Program-made: the position numbers and the translations under genes
In this document: positions 51,531-64,000 of the stretch, one piece after another
Numbering within the stretch: the stretch's first letter is position 1
Layout: every line of letters starts with the position of its first letter
The notes under the pieces: model-generated
Told to the model about the DNA's origin: nothing
Databases searched by the model: none
The model's input: the letters and a program-made list of their open reading frames with translations, nothing else
NCBI RefSeq assembly: GCF_902167145.1
Contig: NW_023366893.1
Span: 183,826-247,825 of the forward strand
Reading direction: 5' to 3'
From: Zea mays
Taxonomy: Eukaryota; Streptophyta; Magnoliopsida; Poales; Poaceae
DNA length: 64,000 nucleotides

Positions 51531-52119
51531 GTGATCTATGGCAAGGAAACATATGTGGGGTGAGGTGTACGAGCCTCTGGTCGATGATCAATGGCCACAC
51601 AACCCCCATTTTTGTCGAAAATAGCCATGAACGACCATTTTCAATAATACCGAAGGCTAACACCTACGGATTTTTGACCAAGAAATGGTCTCCACCAGAA
51701 ATCCAAGAATGTGATCTATGGCAAGGAAACATATGTGGGGTGAGGTGTACGAGCCTTTGGTCGATGATCAATGGCCACACAACCCCCATTTTTGTCGAAA
51801 ATAGCCATGAACGACCATTTTCAATAATACCGAAGGCTAACACGTACGAGTTTTTGACCAAGAAATGGTCTCCACCAGAAATCCAAGAATGTGATCTATG
51901 GCAAGGAAACATATGTGGGGTGAGGTTTATGAGCCTCTAGTCGATGATAAATGGCCACACAACCCCCATTTTTTATGAAAATAGCCATGAGCGACCTTGA
52001 AAATAGCCATGAGCGACCATTTTCAATAATACTAGAGGCTAACACCTACGGATTTTAGACCAAGAAATGGTCTCCACCAGAAATCCAAGAATGTGATCTA
52101 TGGCAAGGAAACATATGTG

Positions 52120-52123
52120 GGTG
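52120..52123 (+). other. Deletion junction within a monomer, duplicated at 56962
   Basis: CATATGTGGG passes directly to TGTCGAAAATAG, so about 50 bases (from TGAGGTG to CATTTT) are missing. The same junction is at about 56962, 4842 bp away, and 52273/57115 show the same spacing. It therefore marks a segmental duplication and not two separate deletions. Confidence 0.75.
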
Positions 52124-53299
52124 TCGAAAATAGCCATGAACGACCATTTTCAATAATACCGAAGGCTAACACCTACGGATTTTTGACCAAGAAATGGTCT
52201 CCACCAGAAATCCAAGAATGTAATCTATGGCAAGGAAACATATGTGCGGTGAGGTTTATGAGCCTCTAGTCGATGATAAATGGCCACACAACCCCCATTT
52301 TTTATGAAAATAGCCATGAGCGACCATTTTCAATAATACTAGAGGCTAAGACCTACGGATTTTTGACCAAGAAATGGTCTCCACCAGAAATCACAGAATG
52401 TGATCTATGGCAAGGAAACATATGTGGGGTTAGGTGTATGAGCCTCTGGTCGACGATCAATGGCCACACAACCCCCATTTTTGTCGAAAATAGCCATGAA
52501 CGACCATTTTCAATAATATCGAAGGCTAACACCTACGGATTTTTGACCAAGAAATGGTCTCCACCAGAAATCCAAGAATGTGATCTACGACAAGGAAACA
52601 TATGTGGGGTGAGGTGTATGAGCCTCTGGTCGACGATCAATGGCCACACAACCCCCATTTTGCCGAAAATAGCCATGAATGACCATTTTCAATAATACCG
52701 AAGGCTAACACGTACGAGTTTTTAACCAAGAAATGGTTTCCACCAGAAATCCGAGAATGTAATCTATGGCAAGGAAACATATGTGGGGTGAGGTTTATGA
52801 GCCTCTAGTCGATGATAAATGGCCACACAACCCCCATTTTTTATGAAAATAGCCATGAGCGACCTTGAAAATAGCCATGAGCGACCATTTTCAATAATAC
52901 TAGAGGCTAACACCTACGGATTTTAGACCAAGAAATGGTCTCCACCAGAAATCCAAGAATGTGATCTATGGCAAGGAAACATATGTGGGGTGAGGTGTAC
53001 GAGCCTCTAGTCGATGATAAATGGCCACACAACCCCCATTTTTTTATGAAAATAGCCATGAGCGACCATTTTCAATAATATTAGAGGCTAAGACCTACAG
53101 ATTTTTGACCAAGAAATGGTCTCCACCAGAAATCCAAGAATGTGATCTACGACAAGGAAACATATGTGGGGTGAGGTGTATGAGCCTCTAGTCGACGATC
53201 AATGGCCACACAACCCCCATTTTTGTCGAAAATAGCCATGAATGACCATTTTCAATAATACCGAAGGCTAACACCTACGGATTTTTGACCAAGAATTGG

Positions 53300-56200
53300 T
53301 CTCCTCCAGAAATCCAAGAATGTGATCTATGGCAAGGAAACATATGTGGGGTGAGGTGTATGAGCCTCTGGTCAACGATCAATGGCCACACAACCCCCAT
53401 TTTGCCGAAAATAGCCATGAATGACCATTTTCAATAATACCGAAGGCTAACACGTACGAGTTTTTAACCAAGAAATGGTCTCCACCAGAAATCCAAGAAT
53501 GTGATCTATGGCAAGGAAACATATGTGGGGTGAGGTGTATGAGCCTCTGGTCGATGATCAATGGCCACACAACCCCCATTTTTGTCGAAAATAGCCATGA
53601 ACGACCATTTTCAATAATATCGAAGGCTAACACCTACGGATTTTTGACCAAGAAATGGTCTCCACCAGAAATCCAAGAATGTGATCTATGGCAAGGAAAC
53701 ATATGTGGGGTGAGGTGTATGAGCCTCTGGTCGACGATCAATGGCCACACAACCCCCATTTTTTATGAAAATAGCCATGAGCGACCATTTTCAATAATAC
53801 TAGAGGCTAAGACCTACGGATTTTTGACCAAGAAATGGTCTCCACCAGAAATCCAAGAATGTGATCTATGGCAAGGAAACATATGTGGGGTGAGGTGTAT
53901 GAGCCTCTGGTCGATGATCAATGGCCACACAACCCCCATTTTTGTCAAAAATAGCCATGAATGACCATTTACAATAATACCGAAGGCTAACACCTACGGA
54001 TTTTTGACCAAGAAATGGTCTCCACCAGAAATCCAAGAATGTGATCTACGACAAGGAAACATATGTGGGGTGAGGTGTATGAGCCTCTGGTCGACGATCA
54101 ATGGCCACACAACCCCCATTTTGCCGAAAATAGCCATGAGCGACCATTTTCAATAATATTAGAGGCTAAGACCTACGGATTTTTGACCAAGAAATGGTCT
54201 CCACCAGAAATCCAAGAATGTGATCTATGGCAAGGAAACATATGTGGGGTGAGGTGTATGAGCCTCTGGTCGATGATCAATGGCCACACAACCCCCATTT
54301 TTGTCGAAAATAGCCATGAACGACCATTTTCAATAATATCGAAGGCTAACACCTACGGATTTTTGACCAGGAAATGGTCTCCACTAGAAATCCAAGGATG
54401 TGATCTACGACAAGGAAACATATGTGGGGTGAGGTGTATGAGCCTCTGGTCGACGATCAATGGCCACACAACCCCCATTTTGCCGAAAATAGCCATGAAT
54501 GACCATTTTCAATAATACCGAAGGCTAACACCTACTGATTTTTGACCAAGAAATGGTCTCCACCAGAAATCCAAGAATGTGATCTATGGCAAGGAAACAT
54601 ATGTGGGGTGAGGTGTACGAGCATCTGGTCGATGATCAATGGCCACACAACCCCCATTTTTGTCAAAAATTGCCATGAACGACTATTTTCAATAATACCG
54701 AAGGCTAACACCTACGGATTTCTGACCAAGAAATCGTCTCCACCAGAAATCCAAAAATGTGATATATGGCAAGGAAACATATGTGGGGTGAGGTGTACGA
54801 GACTCTGGTCGATGATCAATGGCCACACAACCCCCATTTTTGTCGAAAATAGCCATGAACGACATTTTCAATAATACCAAATGCTAACACCTACGGATTT
54901 TTGACCAAGAAATGGTCTCCACCAGAAATCCAAAAATGTGATCTATGGCAAGGAAACATATGTGGGGTGAGGTGTATGAGCCTCTGGTCAACGATCAATG
55001 GCCACACAACCCCCATTTTGCCGAAAATAGCCATGAATGACCATTTTCAATAATACCGAAGGCTAACACGTACGAGTTTTTAACCAAGAAATGGTCTCCA
55101 CCAGAAATCCAAGAATGTGATCTATGGCAAGGAAACATATGTGGGGTGAGGTGTATGAGCCTCTGGTCGATGATCAATGGCCACACAACCCCCATTTTTG
55201 TCGAAAATAGCCATGAACGACCATTTTCAATAATATCGAAGGCTAACACCTACGGATTTTTGACCAAGAAATGGTCTCCACCAGAAATCCAAGAATGTGA
55301 TCTTTGGCAAGGAAACATATGTGGGGTGAGGTGTATGAGCCTCTGGTCGACGATCAATGGCCACACAACCCCCATTTTTTATGAAAATAGCCATGAGCGA
55401 CCATTTTCAATAATACTAGAGGCTAAGACCTACGGATTTTTGACCAAGAAATGGTCTCCACCAGAAATCCAAGAATGTGATCTATGGCAAGGAAACATAT
55501 GTGGGGTGAGGTGTATGAGCCTCTGGTCGATGATCAATGGCCACACAACCCCCATTTTTGTCAAAAATAGCCATGAATGACCATTTACAATAATGCCGAA
55601 GGCTAACACCTACGGATTTTTGACCAAGAAATGGTCTCCACCAGAAATCCAAGAATGTGATCTACGACAAGGAAACATATGTGGGGTGAGGTGTATGAGC
55701 CTCTGGTCGACGATCAATGGCCACACAACCCCCATTTTGCCGAAAATAGCCATGAGCGACCATTTTCAATAATATTAGAGGCTAAGACCTACGGATTTTT
55801 GACCAAGAAATGGTCTCCACCAGAAATCCAAGAATGTGATCTATGGCAAGGAAACATATGTGGGGTGAGGTGTATGAGCCTCTGGTCGATGATCAATGGC
55901 CACACAACCCCCATTTTTGTCGAAAATAGCCATGAACGACCATTTTCAATAATATCGAAGGCTAACACCTACGGATTTTTGACCAAGAAATGGTCTCCAC
56001 CAGAAATCCAAGGATGTGATCTACGACAAGGAAACATATGTGGGGTGAGGTGTATGAGCCTCTGGTCGACGATCAATGGCCACACAACCCCCATTTTGCC
56101 GAAAATAGCCATGAATGACCATTTTCAATAATACCGAAGGCTAACACCTACTGATTTTTGACCAAGAAATGGTCTCCACCAGGAATCCAAGAATGTGATC

Positions 56201-56510
56201 TATGGCAAGGAAACATATGTGGGGTGAGGTGTACGAGCATCTGGTCGATGATCAATGGCCACACAACCCCCATTTTTGTCAAAAATTGCCATGAACGACT
56301 ATTTTCAATAATACCGAAGGCTAACACCTACGGATTTCTGACCAAGAAATCGTCTCCACCAGAAATCCAAAAATGTGATATATGGCAAGGAAACATATGT
56401 GGGGTGAGGTGTACGAGACTCTGGTCGATGATCAATGGCCACACAGCCCCCATTTTTGTCGAAAATAGCCATGAACGACATTTTCAATAATACCAAATGC
56501 TAACACCTAC
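53300..56510 (+). repeat. Higher-order repeat, period 1616 bp, two copies
   Basis: Matching sites lie at 53379/54995, 53530/55146, 54063/55679 and 54689/56305. The two copies share the unusual GTCAAAAATAGCCATGAATG and CACCTACTGATT changes (54535 and 56151), so the duplication is recent. The content is a shortened version of the 2153-bp unit to the left. Confidence 0.78.
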
Positions 56511-58198
56511 GGATTTTTGACCAAAAATGGTCTCCACCAGAAATCCAAAAATGTGATCTATGGCAAGGAAACATATGTGGGGTGAGGTGTACGAGCCTCT
56601 GGTCGATGATCAATGGCCACACAACCCCCATTTTTGTCGAAAATAGCCATGAACGACCATTTTCAATAATACCGAAGGCTAACACCTACGGATTTTTGAC
56701 CAAGAAATGGTCTCCACCAGAAATCCAAGAATGTGATCTATGGCAAGGAAACATATGTGGGGTGAGGTTTATGAGCCTCTAGTCGATGATAAATGGCCAC
56801 ACAACCCCCATTTTTTATGAAAATAGCCATGAGCGACCTTGAAAATAGCCATGAGCGACCATTTTCAATAATACTAGAGGCTAACACCTACGGATTTTAG
56901 ACCAAGAAATGGTCTCCACCAGAAATCCAAGAATGTGATCTATGGCAAGGAAACATATGTGGGTGTCGAAAATAGCCATGAACGACCATTTTCAATAATA
57001 CCGAAGGCTAACACCTACGGATTTTTGACCAAGAAATGGTCTCCACCAGAAATCCAAGAATGTAATCTATGGCAAGGAAACATATGTGGGGTGAGGTTTA
57101 TGAGCCTCTAGTCGATGATAAATGGCCACACAACCCCCATTTTTTATGAAAATAGCCATGAGCGACCATTTTCAATAATACTAGAGGCTAAGACCTACGG
57201 ATTTTTGACCAAGAAATGGTCTCCACCAGAAATCCAAGAATGTGATCTATGGCAAGGAAACATATGTGGGGTGAGGTGTATGAGCCTCTGGTCGACGATC
57301 AATGGCCACACAACCCCCATTTTTGTCGAAAATAGCCATGAACGACCATTTTCAATAATATCGAAGGCTAACACCTACGGATTTTTGACCAAGAAATGGT
57401 CTCCACCAGAAATCCAAGAATGTGATCTACGACAAGGAAACATATGTGGGGTGAGGTGTATGTGCCTCTGGTCGACGATCAATGGCCACACAACCCCCAT
57501 TTTGCCGAAAATAGCCATGAATGACCATTTTCAATAATACCGAAGGCTAACACGTATGAGTTTTTAACCAAGAAATGGTTTCCACCAGAAATCCAAGAAT
57601 GTAATCTATGGCAAGGAAACATATGTGGTGTGAGGTTTATGAGCCTCTAGTCGATGATAAATGGCCACACAACCCCCATTTTTTATGAAAATAGCCATGA
57701 GCGACCTTGAAAATAGCCATGAGCGACCATTTTCAATAATACTAGAGGCTAACACCTACGGATTTTAGACCAAGAAATGGTCTCCACCAGAAATCCAAGA
57801 ATGTGATCTATGGCAAGGAAACATATGTGGGGTGAGGTGTACGAGCCTCTAGTCGATGATAAATGGCCACACAACCCCCATTTTTTTATGAAAATAGCCA
57901 TGAGCGACCATTTTCAATAATATTAGAGGCTAAGACATACGGATTTTTGACCAAGAAATGGTCTCCACCAGAAATCCAAGAATGTGATCTACGACAAGGA
58001 AACATATGTGGGGTGAGGTGTATGAACCTCTGGTCGACGATCAATGGCCACACAACCCCCATTTTGCCGAAAATAGCCATGAATGACCATTTTCAATAAT
58101 ATTAAAGGCTAAGACCTACGGATTTTTGACCAAGAAATGGTCTCCACCAGAAATCCAAGAATGTGATCTATGGCAAGGAAACATATGTGGGGTGAGGT

Positions 58199-61122
58199 GT
58201 ATGAGCGTCTGGTCGATGATCAATGGCCACACAACCCCCATTTTTTATGAAAATAGCCATGAGCGACCTTGAAAATAGCCATGAGCGACCATTTTCAATA
58301 ATACTAGAGGCTAACACGTACGGATTTTTGACCAAGAAATGGTCTCCACCAGAAATCCAAGAATGTGATCTATGGCAAGGAAACATATGTGGGGTGAGGT
58401 GTATGAGCCTCTGGTCGATGATCAATGGCCACACAACCCCCATTTTTGTCGAAAATAGCCATGAACGACCATTTTCAATAATAATGAAGGCTAACACCTA
58501 CGGATTTTTGACCAAGAAATGGTCTCCACCAGAAATCCAAGAATGTGATCTATGGCAAGGAAACATATGTGGGGTGAGGTGTATGAGCCTCTGGTCGATG
58601 ATCAATGGCCACACAACCCCCATTTTTGTCGAAAATAGCCATGAACGACCATTTTCAATAATACCGAAGGCTAACACCTACGGATTTTTGACCAAGAAAT
58701 GGTCTCCACCAGAAATCCAAGAATGTGATCTATGGCAAGGAAACATATGTGGGGTGAGGTGTATGAGCCTCTGGTCGACGATCAATGGACACACAACCCT
58801 AATTTTTGTCGAAAATAGCCATGAACGACCATTTTCAATGACACTGAAGGCTAACACCTACGGATTTTTGACCAAGAAATGGTCTCCACCAGAAATCCAA
58901 GAATGTGATCTATGGCAAGGAAACATATGTGGGGTTAGGTGTATGAGCCTCTGGTCGACGATCAATGGCCACACAACCCTATTTTTTGTCGAAAATAGCC
59001 ATGAACGACCATTTTCAATGACACTGAAGGCTAACACCTACGGATTTTTGACCAAGAAATGGTCTCCACCAGAAATCCAAGAATGTGATCTATGGCAAGG
59101 AAACATATGTGGGGTGAGGTGTACGAGCCTCTGGTCGACGATCAATGGCCACACAACCCTATTTTTTGTCGAAAATAGCCATGAACGACCATTTTCAATG
59201 ACACTGAAGGCTAACACCTACGGATTTTTGACCAAGAAATGGTCTCCACCAGAAATCCAAGAATGTGATCTATGGCAAGGAAACATATGTGGGGTGAGGT
59301 GTATGAGCCTCTGGTCGACGATCAATGGCCACACAACCCTATTTTTTGTCGAAAATAGCTATGAACGACCATTTTCAATGACACTGAAGGCTAACACCTA
59401 CGGATTTTTGACCAAGAAATGGTCTCCACTAGAAATCCAAGAATGTGATCTATGGCAAGGAAACATATGTGGGGTGAGGTGTATGAGCCTCTGGTCGACG
59501 ATCAATGGCCACACAACCCTAATTTTTGTCGGAAATAGCCATGAACAACCATTTTCAATGACACTGAAGGCTAACACCTACGGATTTTTGACCAAGAAAT
59601 GGTCTCCACCAGAAATCCAAGAATGTGATCTATGGCAAGGAAACATATGTGGGGTGAGGTGTATGAGCGTCTGGTCGATGATCAATGGCCACACAACCCC
59701 CATTTTTTATGAAAATAGCCATGAGCGACCTTGAAAATAGCCATGAGCGACCATTTTCAATAATACTAGAGGCTAACACGTACGGATTTTTGACCAAGAA
59801 ATGGTCTCCACCAGAAATCCAAGAATGTGATCTATGGCAAGGAAACATATGTGGGGTGAGGTGTATGAGCCTCTGGTCGATGATCAATGGCCACACAACC
59901 CCCATTTTTGTCGAAAATAGCCATGAACGGCCATTTTCAATAATAATGAAGGCTAACACCTACGGATTTTTGACCAAGAAATGGTCTCCACCAGAAATCC
60001 AAGAATGTGATCTATGGCAAGGAAACATATGTGGGGTGAGGTGTATGAGCCTCTGGTCGATGATCAATGGCCACACAACCCCCATTTTTGTCGAAAATAG
60101 CCATGAACGACCATTTTCAATAATACCGAAGGCTAACACCTACGGATTTTTGACCAAGAAATGGTCTCCACCAGAAATCCAAGAATGTGATTTATGGCAA
60201 GGAAACATATGTGGGGTGAGGTGTATGAGCCTCTGGTCGACGATCAATGGACACACAACCCTAATTTTTGTCGAAAATAGCCATGAACGACCATTTTCAA
60301 TGACACTGAAGGCTAACACCTACGGATTTTTGACCAAGAAATGGTCTCCACCAGAAATCCAAGAATGTGATCTATGGCAAGGAAACATATGTGGGGTTAG
60401 GTGTATGAGCCTCTGGTCGACGATCAATGGCCACACAACCCTAATTTTTGTCGAAAATAGCCATGAACGACCATTTTCAATGACACTGAAGGCTAACACC
60501 TACGGATTTTTGACCAAGAAATGGTCTCCACCAGAAATCCAAGAATGTGATCTATGGCAAGGAAACATATGTGGGGTGAGGTGTATGAGCCTCCGGTCGA
60601 CGATCAATGGCCACACAACCCTATTTTTTGTCGAAAATAGCCATGAACGACCATTTTCAATGACACTGAAGGCTAACATCTACGGATTTTTGACCAAGAA
60701 ATGGTCTCCACCAGAAATCCAAGAATGTGATCTATGGCAAGGAAACATATGTGGGGTGAGGTGTATGAGCCTCTGGTCGACGATCAATGGCCACACAACC
60801 CTAATTTTTGTCGAAAATAGCCATGAACGACCATTTTCAATGACACTGAAGGCTAACACCTACGGATTTTTGACCAAGAAATGGTCTCCACTAGAAATCC
60901 AAGAATGTGATCTATGGCAAGGAAACATATGTGGGGTGAGGTGTATGAGCCTCTGGTCGACGATCAATGGCCACACAACCCTAATTTTTGTCGGAAATAG
61001 CCATGAACAACCATTTTCAATGACACTGAAGGCTAACACCTACGGATTTTTGACCAAGAAATGGTCTCCACCAGAAATCCAAGAATGTGATCTATGGCAA
61101 GGAAACATATGTGGGGTGAGGT
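58199..61122 (+). repeat. Higher-order repeat, period 1462 bp, two copies
   Basis: Matching sites lie at 58223/59685. The period equals seven 180-bp monomers plus one 202-bp monomer exactly (1260 + 202 = 1462). Each copy starts with the 202-bp variant, then monomers carrying AATAATAATGAAGG and AATAATACCGAAGG, then five monomers of the ACCCTA / TGACACTGAAGG subfamily. Both copies carry rare changes such as GGACACACAACCC and GTCGGAAATAGCC. All units stay in one open frame, giving the longest fortuitous open frames of the window. Confidence 0.85.
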
Positions 61123-62742
61123 GTATGAGCCTCTGGTCGACGATCAATGGCCACACAACCCTAATTTTTGTCGAAAATAGCCATGAACGACCATTTTCAA
61201 TAATATCGAAGGCTAACACCTACGGATTTTTGACCAAGAAATGGTCTCCACCAGAAATCCAAGAATGTAATCTATGGCAAGGAAACATATGTGGGGTGAG
61301 GTGTATGAGCCTCTGGTCGAGGATCAATTGCCACACAACCCCCATTTTGCCGAAAATAGCCATGAACGACCATTTTCAATAATACCGAAGGCTAACACCT
61401 ACGGATTTTTGACCAAGAAATGGTCTCCACCAGAAATCCAAGAATGTGATCTATGGCAAGGAAACATATGTGGGGTGAGGTGTACGAGCCTCTGGTCGAT
61501 GATCAATGGCCACACAACCCCCATTTTGCCGAAAATAGCCATGAATGACCATTTTCAATAATACCGAAGGCTAACACATACGAGTTTTTAACCAAGAAAT
61601 GGTCTCCACCAGAAATCCAAGAATGTGATCTATGGCAAGGAAACATATGTGGGGTGAGGTGTATGAGCCTCTGGTCGATGATCAATGGCCACACAACCCC
61701 CATTTTTGTCGAAAATAGCCATGAATGACCATTTTCAATAATATTAGAGGCTAAGACCTACGGATTTTTGACCGAGAAATGGTCTCCACCAAAAATCCAA
61801 GAATGTGTTCTATGGCAAGGAAACATATGTGGGGTGAGGTGTATGAGCCTCTAGTCGATGATCAATTGCCACACAACCCCCATTTTTGTCGAAAATAGCC
61901 ATGAACGACCATTTTCAATAATATTAGAGGCTAACACCTACGGATTTTAGACCAAGAAATGGTCTACACCAGAAATCCAAGAATGTGATCTATGGCAAGG
62001 AAACATATGTGGGGTGAGGTGTATGAGCGTCTGGTCGATGATCAATGGCCACACAACCCCCATTTTTGTCAAAAATAGCCATGAACGACCATTTTCAATA
62101 ATACTAGAGGCTAAGACCTACGGATTTTTGACCAAGAAATGGTCTCCACCAGAAATCCAAGAATGTGATCTATGGCAAGGAAACATATGTGGAGTGAGGT
62201 GTACGATCCTCTGGTCGATGATCAATGGCCACACAGCCCCCATTTTTGTCGAAAATAGCCATGAATGACCATTTTCAAAAATACCGAAGGCTAACACGTT
62301 CGGATTTTTGACCAAGAAATGGTCTCCACCATAAATCCAAGAATGTGATCTATGGCAAGGAAACATATGTGGGGTGAGGTGTATGAGCCTCTGGTCGACG
62401 ATCAATGGCCACACAACCCCCATTTTTGTCGAAAATAGCCATGAACGACCATTTTCAATAATACCGAAGTCTAACACCTACGGATTTTTGACCAAGAAAT
62501 GGTCTCCACCAGAAATCCAAGAATGTGATCTATGGCAGGGAAACATATGTGGGGTGAGGTGTATGAGCCTCTGGTCGACGATCAATGGCCACACAACCCC
62601 CATTTTGCTGAAAATAGCCATGAATGACCATTTTCAATAATACCGAAGGCTAACACGTATGAGTTTTTAACCAAGAAATGGTCTCCACCAGAAATCCAAG
62701 AATGTAATCTATGGCAAGGAAACATATGTGGGGTGAGGTTTT

Positions 62743-62996
62743 GACCAAGAAATGGTCTCCACCAGAAATCCAAGAATGTGATCTATGGCAAGGAAACATA
62801 TGTGGGGTGAGGTGTATGAGCCTCTAGTCGATGATCAATGGCCACACAACCCCCATTTTTGTCGAAAATAGCCATGAATGACCATTTTCAATAATACCGA
62901 AGGCTAACACGTACGAGTTTTTAACCAAGAAATGGTCTCCACCAGAAATCCAAGAATGTAATCTATGGCAAGGAAATATATGTGGGGTGAGGTTTT
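62743..62996 (+). repeat. 254-bp composite unit bounded by two identical deletion junctions
   Basis: GGGGTGAGGTTTTGACCAAG fuses the end of one monomer to the middle of another at about 62738-62743, and again at about 62992-62997, 254 bp apart. The unit between them is one standard monomer plus a truncated one. The repeated junction indicates tandem duplication of a deleted composite. Confidence 0.75.
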
Positions 62997-64000
62997 GACC
63001 AAGAAATGGTCTCCACCAGAAATCCAAGAATGTGATCTATGGCAAGGAAACATATGTGGGGTGAGGTGTATGAGCGTCTGGTCGATGATCAATGGCCACA
63101 CAACCCCCATTTTTTATGAAAATAGCCATGAGCGACCTTGAAAATAGCCATGAGCGACCATTTTCAATAATACTAGAGGCTAACACGTACGGATTTTTGA
63201 CCAAGAAATGGTCTCCACCAGAAATCCAAGAATGTGATCTATGGCAAGGAAACATATGTGGGGTGAGGTGTATGAGCGTCTGGTCGAAGATCAATGGCCA
63301 CACAACCCCCATTTTTGTCGAAAATAGCCATGAACGACCATTTTCAATAATACCGAAGGCTAAGACCTACGGATTTTTGACCAAGAAATGGTCTCCACCA
63401 GAAATCCAAGAATGTGATCTATGGCAAGGAAACATATGTGGGGTGAGGTGTATGAGCCTCTGGTCGATGATCAATGGCCACACAACCCCCATTTTTGTCG
63501 AAAATAGCCATGAATGACCATTTACAATAATACCGAAGGCTAACACCTACGGATTTTTGACCAAGAAATGGTCTCCACCAGAAATCCAAGAATGTGATCT
63601 ATGACAAGGAAACATATGTGGGGTGAGGTGTATGAGCCTCTGGTCGACGATCAATGGCCACACAACCCCCATTTTGCCGAAAATAGCCATGAGCGACCAT
63701 TTTCAATAATACTAGAGGCTAACACGTACGGATTTTTGACCAAGAAATGGTCTCCACCAGAAATCCATGAATGTGATCTATGGCAAGGAAACATATGTGG
63801 GGTGAGGTGTATGAGCGTCTGGTTGATGATCAATGGCCACACAACCCCCATTTTTGTCGAAAATAGCCATGAACGAACATTTTCAATAATACCGAAGGCT
63901 AACACCTACGGATTTTTGACCAAGAAATGGTCTCCACCAGAAATCCAAGAATGTGATCTATGGCAAGGAAACATATGTGGGGTGAGGTGTATGAGCCTCT

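Larger units (their letters stand above)
35004..64000 (+). repeat. knob180 satellite array, forward orientation (block 13), running off the window
   Basis: 29 kb of uninterrupted forward-sense monomers, about 161 units, with no orientation switch and no inserted element. It is built of nested higher-order repeats, listed separately. Recurrent monomer types are the 202-bp variant, the CTACGACAAGG type, the CATTTTGCCG / ACGTACGAGTT type, a diverged AAAAATTGCCATG type (42941, 46958, 49112, 51265, 54671, 56287) and the ACCCTAATTTTTG type (58.7-61.2 kb). No gene is present. Confidence 0.93.

Noticed and set aside
58796..61165. CCCTAA strings resembling the plant telomere repeat
   Set aside because: Single CCCTAA words inside one knob180 subfamily (ACAACCCTAATTTTTG), once per 180 bp and never in tandem, so not telomeric.
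58223..61382. Very long open frames (503 and 565 codons) and dozens of shorter ones on both strands of the satellite
   Set aside because: They are in-frame read-through of a 180-bp tandem repeat. The translated sequence is simply periodic, open frames exist on both strands at the same places, and there is no promoter, start context or known domain.
35004..64000. CRISPR-like array of direct repeats
   Set aside because: Repeats abut head-to-tail at 180 bp with no unique spacers. This is a eukaryotic satellite.
1..64000. Second knob satellite (TR-1, about 350-bp period) or centromeric CentC (about 156-bp period)
   Set aside because: All satellite sequence reads as 180-bp monomers or rearranged pieces of them. 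I saw no stretch with another period.

Overview
The window is plant constitutive heterochromatin, not gene space. About 55.9 kb of the 64 kb is one tandem satellite with a 180-bp period. I recognise its monomer as the knob180 repeat of maize (Zea mays) and close relatives: it reads GGCCACACAACCCCC in its forward sense, has a CATATG core, and carries the AAGAAATGGTCTCCACCAGA block. At 180 bp per unit this is about 310 monomer equivalents. The source is therefore most likely a Zea knob. Teosinte or Tripsacum cannot be excluded from the sequence alone. I see no host gene, tRNA, rRNA or CRISPR array, and no second satellite such as TR-1.

Layout. The satellite changes orientation repeatedly. Reverse-sense blocks lie at 1-664, 1708-5783, 7008-9232, 10451-10619, 12192-21535, 29589-32476 and 32770-35003. 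Forward-sense blocks lie at 665-1707, 5784-7007, 9233-10450, 10620-12191, 32477-32769 and 35004-64000. The left 35 kb is a patchwork of switches; the right 29 kb is one uninterrupted forward array. Overlaid on the monomer are local higher-order repeats with periods of about 1638, 4027, 1484, 1482, 4017, 2153, 1616 and 1462 bp. Most contain a 202-bp length-variant monomer with an internal 22-bp duplication. They show layered recent amplification by segmental duplication.

One complete LTR retrotransposon (21536-29588) interrupts the array. It has two LTRs of 3391 and 3394 bp, a 5-bp target-site duplication (CCATT), a primer binding site matching initiator tRNA-Met and a polypurine tract. Its internal region is only 1268 bp and has no gag or pol, so it is non-autonomous and must have been mobilised in trans. 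A hand alignment of the LTRs gives 16 substitutions and 3 one-base indels, so the insertion is young.

How the parts relate. Nothing here forms a gene pathway. The long open frames seen on both strands follow from a monomer whose length is divisible by three and whose consensus lacks stops in one frame of each strand. The informative content is structural: sharp inversion junctions with microhomology, templated filler DNA, nested higher-order repeats, homogenised monomer subfamilies, and a break in repeat register at the retrotransposon insertion site.
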